Shown here in pieces: positions 8,981 to 16,281 of a DNA stretch of 21,831 bases. Position numbers and translations under genes: made by a program. This DNA is from Firmicutes bacterium UBA5766 (GTDB lineage Bacteria; Bacillota; Desulfotomaculia; Desulfotomaculales; Nap2-2B), in NCBI GenBank assembly GCA_002418775.1, contig DIEU01000005.1:1-21831 (forward strand), in the 5' to 3' direction. Under the pieces are notes generated by a model. That model saw only the letters and a list, made by a program, of their open reading frames with translations. It did no database searches and was not told the origin of the DNA. Each line of letters starts with the position of its first letter. The stretch's first letter is position 1.

Positions 8981-9013
8981 TAAAAAGGCTAAACCTTAGA
9001 AAAAGCTTAGCCC
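8981..9013 (-). terminator. Intrinsic terminator downstream of the riboswitch-like element
   Basis: The minus strand reads GGCTAAGC (9012-9005), a 10-base loop, GTTTAGCC (8994-8987), then TTTTTA. It is an 8-bp stem with one G-U pair. It starts about 20 bases after the closing stem of the upstream RNA element, which is where a riboswitch expression platform is expected. Confidence 0.75.
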
Positions 9014-9031
9014 GAATACACAAAAAAACTC

Positions 9032-9131
9032 CAATTTTCTTTCCGCATCGGGAAGCATAACCGTTTCCAGCTATACTCTATCGGTCTAAGATCCCTAGCC
9101 TTACGCCTTAGGTTCAGAGACTCGAAAATTG
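9032..9131 (-). ncRNA. Divergent Moco/Tuco-riboswitch-like element upstream of SLH surface genes
   Basis: Read on the minus strand, CAATTTTC (9131-9124) pairs perfectly with GAAAATTG (9039-9032) as the closing stem. Inside are CGAGTCT, a P2-like arm (GTCT/AGAC plus an inner CCTA/TAGG hairpin), CGATAG, a 10-bp hairpin capped by a GAAA loop, then TCCC, five bases, GGAAA. The two plus-strand Moco-type elements have the same order and spacing: a 10-bp arm with GAAA loop, TCCC-N5-GGAAA, then the 3' closing strand. The hairpin contains G-U pairs only valid for minus-strand RNA. The GCGCC of the canonical arm is replaced, so a standard covariance model may score it weakly. A TATAAA at 9143-9138 could be the -10 element just upstream. 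Ligand unknown; a Mo/W cofactor is the natural guess. Confidence 0.72.
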
Positions 9132-9415
9132 TTATATTTTATATTTTATTTTATGTTTTGTTTTTTTCTACATTTAAAGCTAAAATCCTCCCAAACTGAA
9201 AAATTTTTTATGATGATCGATTCCATTCCCCGTTTCTCCTGCTAAAGGAAAAACTAAAGACTTCGGGGAATTTAATTCTGTTGACTGCTGATGGATCGAA
9301 AAAACGGTTTCGCGTTTTTTGTAATTCTTAAGATAGCCATTATCCGGAAAAGTTTTACTCAATAAAGCAGGAAAACAAGCGATATATGTCAAATAATATT
9401 TTCAATTGCAAACTT
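9132..9415. other. Divergent intergenic region with AT-rich tract and two inverted repeats
   Basis: No gene is supported. 9132-9178 is very AT-rich and probably contains the leftward promoter (TATAAA at 9143-9138, no clear -35). ATTCCCCG (9225-9232) pairs with CGGGGAAT (9264-9271). AAAAAACG (9299-9306) pairs with CGTTTTTT (9313-9320), a terminator-like A/T hairpin. A TTGACA on the minus strand (9392-9387) has no convincing -10 partner at normal spacing. Confidence 0.5.
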
Positions 9416-9513
9416 ATCTCCGATCCTATTGTTCTGTGAGCTACCTTGCTTATGAACAATAGGACGATGGGTGCAGAGGGAAACTAATGCGCCTCCCGCA
9501 TTGGAAAGGAGAT
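9416..9513 (+). ncRNA. Moco/Tuco-family riboswitch upstream of tupA
   Basis: P1 pairs ATCTCC (9416-9421) with GGAGAT (9508-9513). P2 is a perfect 10-bp stem, CCTATTGTTC (9425-9434) with GAACAATAGG (9454-9463). It is followed by ACGAT and a GAAA-capped arm whose base pairs GGTGCA with TGCGCC. The hallmark GCGCCTCCC then GGAAAGGAG block (9490-9511) is the core I recall for the Moco RNA motif. There is no room for the extra P3 arm of the E. coli type; compact forms lacking P3 have been proposed to sense tungsten cofactor. It sits about 130 bases before a tungstate transporter and is followed by a terminator, so it probably adjusts tungstate uptake to cofactor level. Confidence 0.9.
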
Positions 9514-9533
9514 GAATTGGATCGGCTTAAATT

Positions 9534-9570
9534 GGCCGGGCCTGCTTCAAAATGCGGACTCGGCCTTTTT
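9534..9570 (+). terminator. Intrinsic terminator, expression platform of the tup riboswitch
   Basis: GGCCGGGCCTGC (9534-9545) pairs with 9554-9565 (one mismatch, two G-U), with an 8-base loop, followed by TTTTT (9566-9570). It lies 20 bases after riboswitch P1 and 72 bases before tupA, as expected for transcription attenuation. Confidence 0.8.
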
Positions 9571-9641
9571 AATCAAATGGTCCGGGAGGCAGGGGTTTGT
9601 CGCAATTTAATTATTAGATTAATATTTAGGAGGGAAGCTTC

Positions 9642-10538
9642 ATGTTTTCAAAAACGAAATGGTTGGTATTGATAGCGTCTTTTTTAATTTTGCTGAGCCT
9701 GGTGGGCTGCGCAAACAAAAACCCTAACCCGGCAGCAGAGGATAATAAGGCTGCAGAGGGAAACAAAACTGCTGATGTTATTCTGGCTACTACGACAAGC
9801 ACTCAGGACAGCGGACTTTTAGATGTCCTGATCCCTGAATTTGAAAAGCAGAGCGGTTATAAAATTAAGACAGTAGCGGTAGGTTCGGGAGCGGCGCTGG
9901 CTATGGGCGAAAAAGGCGAGGCGGACGTACTGCTGGTCCATGCGCCTGCCGATGAAAAAAAGCTGGTTGACAGCGGCGTGGGAATAAATTACCAACTAGT
10001 TATGCATAATGATTTTATTATTATAGGTCCCAAAGATGATCCGGCGAAAATAAGCGGCTTAAAAACTGCCTCCGAAGCTATGAAAAAAATTGCTGAATCG
10101 GGAAGCTTGTTTATTTCCCGCGGAGATAATTCAGGAACACATAAGAAGGAACTTGAGTTATGGGACTCCGCAGGAATAACCCCTAAAACAGGGGCAGCCT
10201 ACCAGGAAACCGGACAGGGCATGGGACAGACGTTAAGCGTAGCGGAGCAGAAGTCAGGTTATACGTTAACAGACAGGGCAACTTACCTGGCTCAGAAAAA
10301 GAACCTGAGCCTGGTTATTTTAGTGGAAGGTGAGAAGTCCCTGCTTAATATTTACCACGTAATGCAGGTCAATCCTGAAAAATTTACCAAAATAAATGCA
10401 GAAGGGGCTAAAGCTTTTGTGGAATTTATGGTATCGCCTGATACTCAAAAAATGATTTCTACTTTTGGGGTTGACGAATACGGTCAACAGCTGTTTACTC
10501 CCGACGCCGGGAAAAAAGAGGCTGATTTGGGGAAGTAA
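9642..10538 (+). CDS. tupA: Tungstate ABC transporter, substrate-binding lipoprotein TupA
   Basis: A 298-residue lipoprotein that captures tungstate outside the membrane and hands it to TupB. The start ATG follows AGGAGGG. The signal peptide ends in the lipobox LVGC (Cys23), followed by a charged linker. The mature domain begins with the TupA hallmark ATTTSTQDSGLLD (about 49-61), includes VGSGAALAMGEKGEADVLLVH, and carries the second hallmark SRGDNSGTHKKE near residue 165. These anion-loop motifs separate TupA from molybdate-binding ModA. It is the first gene of a tup-moeA-moeA run and is preceded by a Moco/Tuco riboswitch and terminator. Length and motifs are normal for the family. Confidence 0.95.
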   Translation: MFSKTKWLVLIASFLILLSLVGCANKNPNPAAEDNKAAEGNKTADVILATTTSTQDSGLLDVLIPEFEKQSGYKIKTVAVGSGAALAMGEKGEADVLLVHAPADEKKLVDSGVGINYQLVMHNDFIIIGPKDDPAKISGLKTASEAMKKIAESGSLFISRGDNSGTHKKELELWDSAGITPKTGAAYQETGQGMGQTLSVAEQKSGYTLTDRATYLAQKKNLSLVILVEGEKSLLNIYHVMQVNPEKFTKINAEGAKAFVEFMVSPDTQKMISTFGVDEYGQQLFTPDAGKKEADLGK

Positions 10539-10687
10539 ACTCACGTGCCGCTAAAGCGGCGCCAGCAGAAGAATGATAATTCACCAGCAAACACAGGGAG
10601 GTCGATGCCTTAAGCGCAATTTTGTTCAAAAACCGTCCCCCTGTATTTGTCAGAGTGGATAAGTATTTTCGCCTGGGGGTAACGCAG

Positions 10688-11386
10688 TTGGAACTAATCT
10701 GGGATGGTATAGTAAAAGCAATTATAGCGCTTGTCACACTGGATCCGGGCATAATAGAAGTTGCCCTGCTTACCTTTCAGGTATCCGGAGCGGCGACGCT
10801 GCTCAGTGTTTTAATCGGTATTCCCCTGGGCAGTGTTTTAGCTCTAAGTCAATTTCCAGGACGCAACGTACTTGTCAGTATTGCCAATTTCGGGATGGGA
10901 TTGCCGCCGGTTGTCGTAGGCCTTTGGGTAAGTATTTTTTTATGGAGATCAGGACCGCTGGGGTTCTTAAATATAATATATACTCCTTATGCCATGATCA
11001 TCGCGCAGGCGGTAATCGCATCCCCAATTGTCATAAGCTTAACTCTGGCTGTCATCCAGCAGATTAATCCACAGATCCGCCTGCAGCTGACAGCGCTTGG
11101 CGCCAACCGGACGCAGATGGCCTGGGCACTGGTAAAAGAGTCCCGACTGGGTTTGCTGGCCGCTGTCATGGCCGGTTTTGGCGGTGTAATTTCCGAAGTG
11201 GGCGCCTCCATGATGGTCGGCGGGAACATTAAGGGAATGACCAGGATATTCACTACAGCTACGGTAATGGAAGTATCCAAAGGGAATTTTGATGTCGCTA
11301 TAGCTTTCAGCATTCTGTTGATGCTGCTGGCTTATGTTGTTACGGCGATATTAACCGCTATACAGCAGGGAAGAAACAACCGATGA
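10688..11386 (+). CDS. tupB: Tungstate ABC transporter, permease TupB
   Basis: A 232-residue inner-membrane permease with about five or six hydrophobic segments. The EAA-loop-like region for contact with the ATPase is LTALGANRTQMAWALVKES. FGGVISEVGASMMVGGNI is typical of TupB/WtpB-type permeases. An upstream in-frame TTG at 10622 would add 22 residues. I prefer the TTG at 10688, because GGGGG lies a normal distance before it and the resulting MELIWDGI start is what TupB proteins usually show. The 149-base gap from tupA contains a small GCCGC-TAAA-GCGGC hairpin and a GGGAGG followed by ATG-CCT-TAA, a two-codon dead-end reading frame. The stop overlaps the tupC start (ATGA), implying translational coupling. 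Confidence 0.9.
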   Translation: MELIWDGIVKAIIALVTLDPGIIEVALLTFQVSGAATLLSVLIGIPLGSVLALSQFPGRNVLVSIANFGMGLPPVVVGLWVSIFLWRSGPLGFLNIIYTPYAMIIAQAVIASPIVISLTLAVIQQINPQIRLQLTALGANRTQMAWALVKESRLGLLAAVMAGFGGVISEVGASMMVGGNIKGMTRIFTTATVMEVSKGNFDVAIAFSILLMLLAYVVTAILTAIQQGRNNR

Positions 11387-12048
11387 GCAAAGTTATTGAA
11401 ATAATTGATCTGACACTTGTACTTCAGGGTAAAACCATCCTGAAAATACCCTATTTTTCTTTGGATAGGGAAGAATCGATCGCTTTAACAGGCCCCAACG
11501 GGGCAGGGAAAAGCACCTTTCTGTTCGTCATGGCGGCATTGCAGAAGCCTACTGCCGGAACAGTTTCTTTATTCGGTAAAAATGTTAAGGATCATTCGCT
11601 TCTTGAATTGCGCAGGAGGATGGCTGTGGTCTTTCAAAAACCGATGATGTTTGACCTGACTGTAATGGAGAACCTGGAACTTGGTCTGAAGTATCGCCAG
11701 ATAAATCACAAAGAAAAAGAAAATAAAATTTATCACTGGTTGGAAAAGATGAGACTCGCCCACCTGGTAAAACGGCGTGCCCGCTCACTTTCAGGAGGAG
11801 AAGCCCAGCGTGTGGCTCTTGCCCAGGCTTTAATTCTGGAGCCGGAAATTATTTTTCTGGACGAACCTTTTGCCAACCTTGACAAGGAAATGCGTCAGGA
11901 ATTAATTGATGAAATCGGGAAAACACTAAAAGCGGGAAAAATCACAACGGTAATGGTAACTCACCACAGGATGGAGGCCGCTGCAATAGCTGACAGTATT
12001 TACAATATGGAAGACGGGGAAATTATTAACCGGGAGTTCTGCAACTGA
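11383..12048 (+). CDS. tupC: Tungstate ABC transporter, ATPase TupC
   Basis: A 221-residue cytoplasmic ATPase that powers tungstate import through TupB. Visible motifs: Walker A GPNGAGKST, Q-loop FQKPMMF, ABC signature LSGGEAQR, Walker B IIFLDEP with D-loop FANLD, and H-loop VTHHRMEA. The length is short because there is no C-terminal regulatory (TOBE/Mop) domain, as is usual for TupC and unlike ModC. It overlaps tupB by four bases. Confidence 0.94.
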   Translation: MSKVIEIIDLTLVLQGKTILKIPYFSLDREESIALTGPNGAGKSTFLFVMAALQKPTAGTVSLFGKNVKDHSLLELRRRMAVVFQKPMMFDLTVMENLELGLKYRQINHKEKENKIYHWLEKMRLAHLVKRRARSLSGGEAQRVALAQALILEPEIIFLDEPFANLDKEMRQELIDEIGKTLKAGKITTVMVTHHRMEAAAIADSIYNMEDGEIINREFCN

Positions 12049-12292
12049 TCAGGGCATTGACTCTGCTGGCCTTACGACAGTGTCTGGCGCCCGATAGTCT
12101 GCAAGCAAGAACTTGTTTTACAGGTGTAAATACCGGTGCAGTTCCTGATCAATAGAGCTGGTTCTATAGCTGCAAAAAAGGCTGTGGTGGCCAGAATTTC
12201 CCGATGAACCTTGAAAACCAATCGCCAGTTGTGTCAAAATAGACTTGGATATGTTGCTTACAGCAACAAATAGGCAAAAAAACGGAGAAAAA

Positions 12293-13531
12293 ATGACAGA
12301 GCTTTTTAAAGTAGCAACCATGTATGAGGCCCGGCGGATTATTTGGGAAGAATGCATCCGGCAGCAAAAAATTGAAACAGTTCCTCTTATAGAGGCTTTG
12401 GGCCGCCGTACGGCCAAGGAGATACTAGCCGGTGATAATTTACCCGGTTTTACACGCTCCACAATGGATGGATTTGCAGTACGCGCCCGGGATACTTTTG
12501 GCGCTTCTGAGTCGCTGCCGGCTTACCTGGAAATTGCAGGGGAGGTCCTGATGGGCAAAGAACCCCTGGGAAGGCTGGAAGCGGGCAAAGCGTGGCGAAT
12601 TCCTACGGGCGGTATGCTGCCGCAGGGCGCAGACGCAGTGGTGATGATAGAGTATACCGAAAACCTTGACGAAGATACCATAGGTGTGATCAGACCGGTG
12701 GCGCCTGGCGAAAACTTGATCTTAAAAGGAGAGGATGTTGTTTCCGGCAGTCCTGTTCTTCAGCCCGGAAACCGCATAAAAGCGCAGGACCTGGGAGTTT
12801 TGGCCGCTGCCGGAGTAACAGCTGTAGAAGTCTTCTGTAAAACGCGCGTGGGCATTATCTCAACGGGGGACGAGATTGTTTCTCCCGATCAAAAACCTCT
12901 CCCGGGGAAAGTCAGGGATATCAATTCATATTCGCTCTTCGGCGCTATAATCGAGGCCGGCGGCAAACCCGTACAATACGGTATAGCCGGTGATGACTTT
13001 CAGAGAATACGCGGGTTGCTTGCCCAGGCGCTCAAGGATAATGACATTGTACTGCTCACCGGCGGGAGTTCCGTTGGGACGAAGGATATGGCTGTACAGG
13101 CAATAAGTTCGCTTGGCAAACCGGGGGTCCTTTTTCACGGTCTCGCCATCAGGCCGGGCAAACCTGCCATTGGGGCTGTAGTTTCCGGAAAAACGGTTTT
13201 TGGCCTTCCGGGACACCCGGTTTCAGCTTTGGTTGTCTTTTACCTTCTGATTGATCCGCTAATCAGATTGGGAAGCTACCCGAAAGAAGACGAAGAATTG
13301 TTGGAATTTCCTGTATGCGCCAGGATCACCCGTAACCTTCGCTCAGCCCCCGGCCGGGATGATTTTGTCCAGGTAAGGCTGGTTACTGCAGAAGGTGAGC
13401 TTTGCGCTGAACCTGTTCTGGGCAAATCGGGCCTAATCAGCACACTGGTTAAAGCAAACGGCCTGGCTAGAATACCTGCCGTCAAAGAGGGCGTTCAGGC
13501 GGGGGAGATTGTCAGAATAAAAATGTTCTAG
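12293..13531 (+). CDS. moeA: Molybdopterin molybdenum/tungsten insertase MoeA
   Basis: A 412-residue cytoplasmic enzyme that inserts the metal oxyanion into adenylylated molybdopterin. I place the start at ATG 12293, which has ACGGAG just upstream; an in-frame ATG at 12245 would add an atypical N-terminal stretch. Motifs: FTRSTMDGFAV (Asp59, the position of the known catalytic Asp in E. coli MoeA), IPTGGMLPQGADAVV, STGDEIV, LLTGGSSVGTKD and GLPGHPVSALVVF, followed by a C-terminal domain of normal size. It follows tupC after 244 bases in which I see no gene, clear promoter or terminator, so co-transcription with tupABC is likely. In tungsten users a two-MoeA arrangement may separate Mo from W insertion; here the partner is the next gene. 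Confidence 0.93.
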   Translation: MTELFKVATMYEARRIIWEECIRQQKIETVPLIEALGRRTAKEILAGDNLPGFTRSTMDGFAVRARDTFGASESLPAYLEIAGEVLMGKEPLGRLEAGKAWRIPTGGMLPQGADAVVMIEYTENLDEDTIGVIRPVAPGENLILKGEDVVSGSPVLQPGNRIKAQDLGVLAAAGVTAVEVFCKTRVGIISTGDEIVSPDQKPLPGKVRDINSYSLFGAIIEAGGKPVQYGIAGDDFQRIRGLLAQALKDNDIVLLTGGSSVGTKDMAVQAISSLGKPGVLFHGLAIRPGKPAIGAVVSGKTVFGLPGHPVSALVVFYLLIDPLIRLGSYPKEDEELLEFPVCARITRNLRSAPGRDDFVQVRLVTAEGELCAEPVLGKSGLISTLVKANGLARIPAVKEGVQAGEIVRIKMF

Positions 13532-13549
13532 GAGAATTGGGAGAAAAAG

Positions 13550-15487
13550 ATGGGGCGAAATATTTATCTCGAAGATATCCCTTTAGAGGAAGCTATCGAA
13601 AAATACCTTCAAGCACTGGATAGAACAGGCGCTTTAGAACCTGCGACACCCGAGGTTATTCCGGCGGAAAATTCTCTTCACAGGATTACGGCGCAGCCGG
13701 TCTATGCAAGGAATTCATCCCCTCACTATCATTCTGCGGCGATGGACGGATACGCTGTAACAGCGGCGAGTACGTTTGGCGCAAAAGAAACTTCTCCTCT
13801 CCAGCTTCGCCCGGAGATAGACGCGATACCTGTTGATACAGGAGACCCCCTGCCGGCGGGCTGCGATGCCGTAATTATGATTGAGGATATCCACCCGGTA
13901 AAAGAAGGCATTATAGAAATTATTCAGCCGGCTTATCCCTGGCAGCATGTCAGGGTAGTGGGAGAGGATATAGTCGCTACTGAAATGATTATTCCCGCCA
14001 ACCACAGGGTCAGGCCGATTGATATAGGCGGCCTTTTAGCAGGGGGGGTAACCGAAATTGCCGTACGGCCAAAACCTTATGTGGCTGTAATTCCTACAGG
14101 AGATGAGATAATTGAGCCGTGCGCTGAACCCGGGCCGGGCAAAATAATTGATTTCAATTCACGTGTTTTTATGGCGATGATTGAAGAATGGGGAGGTTTA
14201 GCCCAGCGCAGGAAAATTATCAGGGATGATCCGCAGCTGCTGCAGCAAGCCCTGGCGGCTGCTGTAGAAACAGCCGATCTGGTTTTAATCAACGCCGGTT
14301 CCTCAGCCGGCAGGGAGGACTTTACTTCCGAAGTCATCAGCAGGATGGGCAAAGTTGTGGTGCACGGGGTGGCCATCAGGCCTGGCAAGCCAGTTGTACT
14401 TGGGATAGTTGAAAATAAACCGGTCATCGGTATACCCGGATATCCCGTATCAGCTTACCTCTGCGCCGAACTGTTCGTTAAAAAAATAGTCTATCATAAG
14501 CAAGCCCTGATTCCTCCCCCACAGGAAAAGATAAAAGCTTTGATGTCCAGAAAACTGTACTCTTCGATTGGCATGGAGGAATTTGTCCGGGTCAAGCTGG
14601 GGCGTGTCGGTGATCATGTAATAGCGACGCCGGTAACCAGGGGGGCCGGGGTGGTTATGTCTTTAATACGGGCTGACGGAATTGTCCGCGTGCCCAGGTT
14701 CTCGGAGGGGATTGCCAAGGGAGAAATAACGGAAGTAGAGCTGTTGCGTTCTGATCAGGAAGTGCAGGAGACTACTGTTATTATAGGAAGCCATGACAAT
14801 ACGCTTGATATACTGGCCAATTACATGCGCCTGTTCTTCCCGGAGGCGTCCGTTTCCAGTGCGCATGTCGGCAGCCTGGCCGGCCTTATGGCTCTGAAAC
14901 GGAACGAGGCGCATTGCGCAGGCATACATCTTTTAGATGAAGAAACAGGCGAATATAACGTTTCCTATTTAAAACGGTACCTGCCGAAAAAAGAAGTAAT
15001 CCTGGTAAACCTTGTTTACCGCCAGCAGGGACTGATCATTAAAAAGGGAAATCCAAAAAGTATTTCAGGGCTTGAAGATTTAACAAGGCAGGATATAACT
15101 TTTGTCAACCGCCAAAACGGCGCCGGAACGCGGGTGCTGCTGGATTATAGCCTTAAACAAAAGGGAATATCGCCGGATAAGATAAGGGGTTATGACCGGG
15201 AGGAATACACTCATATGGCGGTTGCGGCTGCCGTCGCTGCAAAAGAGGCGGACTGCGCGCTTGGTATTCAGGCTGCGGCAAACGCTTTGAACCTTGATTT
15301 TATCGGCCTTGGGGAGGAGCGCTATGACCTATGCATACCGGAAGAACATTGGGAAACCCGCTATATCAAGCGATTACTCAGCGTAATTGAAAGTCCGGAT
15401 TTTAAAAAGGAAGTCAGTTCTCTGGCTGGTTACGATCTTAGGGACTGCGGGAAAATCATGTGGAAAAGCACCAGAATAAAATTTTAG
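13550..15487 (+). CDS. moeA: MoeA fused to a periplasmic-binding-protein-like C-terminal domain
   Basis: A 645-residue two-part protein starting 18 bases after the first moeA, with GGGAG upstream. Residues 1 to about 400 are a second MoeA: HSAAMDGYAV, DTGDPLPAGCDAVIM, IPTGDEII, LINAGSSAGREDF and GIPGYPVSAYL. It differs from the first copy in that TGGSS becomes NAGSS. From about 405 to the end is a PBP-like domain (VIIGSHDNTLDILANYM, QNGAGTRVLLDYSLKQKG, and an A-rich AVAAAVAAKEADCALGI helix). This resembles the substrate-binding fold found fused to MoeA or to ModE-like regulators. It may sense or channel the oxyanion or a cofactor intermediate; that role is inference. Neighbours point to tungsten rather than molybdenum. 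Confidence 0.92.
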   Translation: MGRNIYLEDIPLEEAIEKYLQALDRTGALEPATPEVIPAENSLHRITAQPVYARNSSPHYHSAAMDGYAVTAASTFGAKETSPLQLRPEIDAIPVDTGDPLPAGCDAVIMIEDIHPVKEGIIEIIQPAYPWQHVRVVGEDIVATEMIIPANHRVRPIDIGGLLAGGVTEIAVRPKPYVAVIPTGDEIIEPCAEPGPGKIIDFNSRVFMAMIEEWGGLAQRRKIIRDDPQLLQQALAAAVETADLVLINAGSSAGREDFTSEVISRMGKVVVHGVAIRPGKPVVLGIVENKPVIGIPGYPVSAYLCAELFVKKIVYHKQALIPPPQEKIKALMSRKLYSSIGMEEFVRVKLGRVGDHVIATPVTRGAGVVMSLIRADGIVRVPRFSEGIAKGEITEVELLRSDQEVQETTVIIGSHDNTLDILANYMRLFFPEASVSSAHVGSLAGLMALKRNEAHCAGIHLLDEETGEYNVSYLKRYLPKKEVILVNLVYRQQGLIIKKGNPKSISGLEDLTRQDITFVNRQNGAGTRVLLDYSLKQKGISPDKIRGYDREEYTHMAVAAAVAAKEADCALGIQAAANALNLDFIGLGEERYDLCIPEEHWETRYIKRLLSVIESPDFKKEVSSLAGYDLRDCGKIMWKSTRIKF

Positions 15488-15543
15488 GTAACTACTCAGG
15501 CACAATTTTAGTTTAAGACTATGGTTATGTTGCAAAGAAGAAC

Positions 15544-15588
15544 AGGCAGCGTATACCACTGCTTAAAAATCTTTTTTCTTTTTTTTGC
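15544..15588 (+). terminator. Possible weak terminator after the moeA genes
   Basis: AGGCAG (15544-15549) pairs with CTGCTT (15559-15564), followed after a short A-run by two long T tracts (about 15571-15588). The stem is only 6 bp with one G-U, so this is tentative, but it would end the tup-moeA unit. Confidence 0.4.
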
Positions 15589-15623
15589 ATTTTTGCAGGG
15601 AATCTGTCTTATTTATAGTATAT

Positions 15624-15629
15624 TATAAT
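15624..15629 (+). promoter_or_regulatory. Candidate -10 element for the second riboswitch transcript
   Basis: A perfect TATAAT lies 8 bases before the first base of riboswitch P1, so transcription would begin at the aptamer. No good -35 is visible at 16-18 bases spacing. Confidence 0.5.
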
Positions 15630-15636
15630 ACATAAT

Positions 15637-15731
15637 ATCTCCGAGTCTGGCAGGCCTTGTTAAAAAAGCATGGCGGCCAGGCCGACAGGGTGTGGGGGGA
15701 AACCCTTGCGCCTCCCATTGCGGAAAGGAGA
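15637..15731 (+). ncRNA. Moco/Tuco-family riboswitch upstream of the HEAT gene / bam region
   Basis: TCTCC (15638-15642) pairs with GGAGA (15727-15731) as P1. A P2 arm pairs CTGGC (15647-15651) with GCCAG (15676-15680). Then come CCGACAG, a 10-bp arm GGTGTGGGGG with CCCTTGCGCC capped by GAAA, TCCC, five bases and GGAAAGGAG. This is the standard Moco RNA core, again without room for P3. A strong terminator follows. The downstream genes include a tungsten enzyme, so a tungsten-cofactor ligand is plausible; the direction of control cannot be told. Confidence 0.9.
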
Positions 15732-15751
15732 AAGTTAGCTTTGATAAAGTG

Positions 15752-15788
15752 AAGCTTTGTCCTTTTTGTGTTTGGACAAAGCTTTTTT
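15752..15788 (+). terminator. Strong intrinsic terminator, expression platform of the second riboswitch
   Basis: AAGCTTTGTCC (15752-15762) pairs perfectly with GGACAAAGCTT (15774-15784), an 11-bp stem with an 11-base loop, running into a T-run to 15788. It starts 21 bases after riboswitch P1. The preceding AAAGTTAGCTTTG could offer an alternative partner. Confidence 0.9.
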
Positions 15789-15966
15789 CTTGTATAAAGC
15801 ATAAGTATCATGGTTATCGTTAACCAACATTAATCATATTCGTAGGTTTACTTTTAAGTATTCAGTCATGGGAGGGGTGAATTAAGCGCAATTGAACAAG
15901 CGGCAGATCTGAAGCCCGCTTGAAGACCTGCAGGTTTTTAGCATAAATACAAGGGAGGCTAACAGC

Positions 15967-16281
15967 ATGAACTTGATGAAACATAATCAACTCTTAGAGC
16001 TGGGTCAAAAATTATTGGAATCCCCCTGGCCCAAATGCGACCAAATAGCGCGGCAAATATATGAAATGGGCGGGGAAGAAGCAAAGGATGCTTTATTAAA
16101 AGGCCTGCAAGGGAAAAGCCATCATATCAGGCTGGCGTCTATTAAAATGTTAACCAGGTTTCAAGATGCTTCCCTCGCTGATTATATCAGGCCTTTTTTG
16201 GATGACCCTTTATACGAAACAAGAATGCAGGCGAAAAAATCACTGGCAGAACTGACCGGGGAAGAAGTTTCTGTGGGTTGA
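15967..16281 (+). CDS. Small HEAT-repeat-like protein
   Basis: A 104-residue soluble, all-helical protein with AAGGGAGG before the ATG. Paired helices such as EEAKDALLKGLQGKSHHIRL and LASIKMLTRFQDASLADYI, then PFLDDPLYETRMQAKKSLAE, fit two or three HEAT-like repeats, a protein-interaction fold. It has no signal, metal motif or catalytic signature. It is the first gene after the second Moco/Tuco riboswitch and terminator. Its leader carries a 7-bp hairpin (CAAGCGG 15897-15903 with 15916-15922). By position it may assist cofactor loading or assembly of the downstream tungsten enzyme, but nothing in the protein proves that. Confidence 0.75.
   Translation: MNLMKHNQLLELGQKLLESPWPKCDQIARQIYEMGGEEAKDALLKGLQGKSHHIRLASIKMLTRFQDASLADYIRPFLDDPLYETRMQAKKSLAELTGEEVSVG

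Noticed and set aside
9387..9392. Minus-strand TTGACA as -35 of the SLH-gene promoter
   Set aside because: No -10-like hexamer at 16-18 bases, and it lies about 255 bases before the RNA element; the AT-rich tract nearer to the aptamer is a better promoter candidate.
9487..9672. Plus-strand 61-codon frame upstream of tupA
   Set aside because: It overlaps the riboswitch core, its terminator and the tupA start; the sequence is explained by RNA structure.
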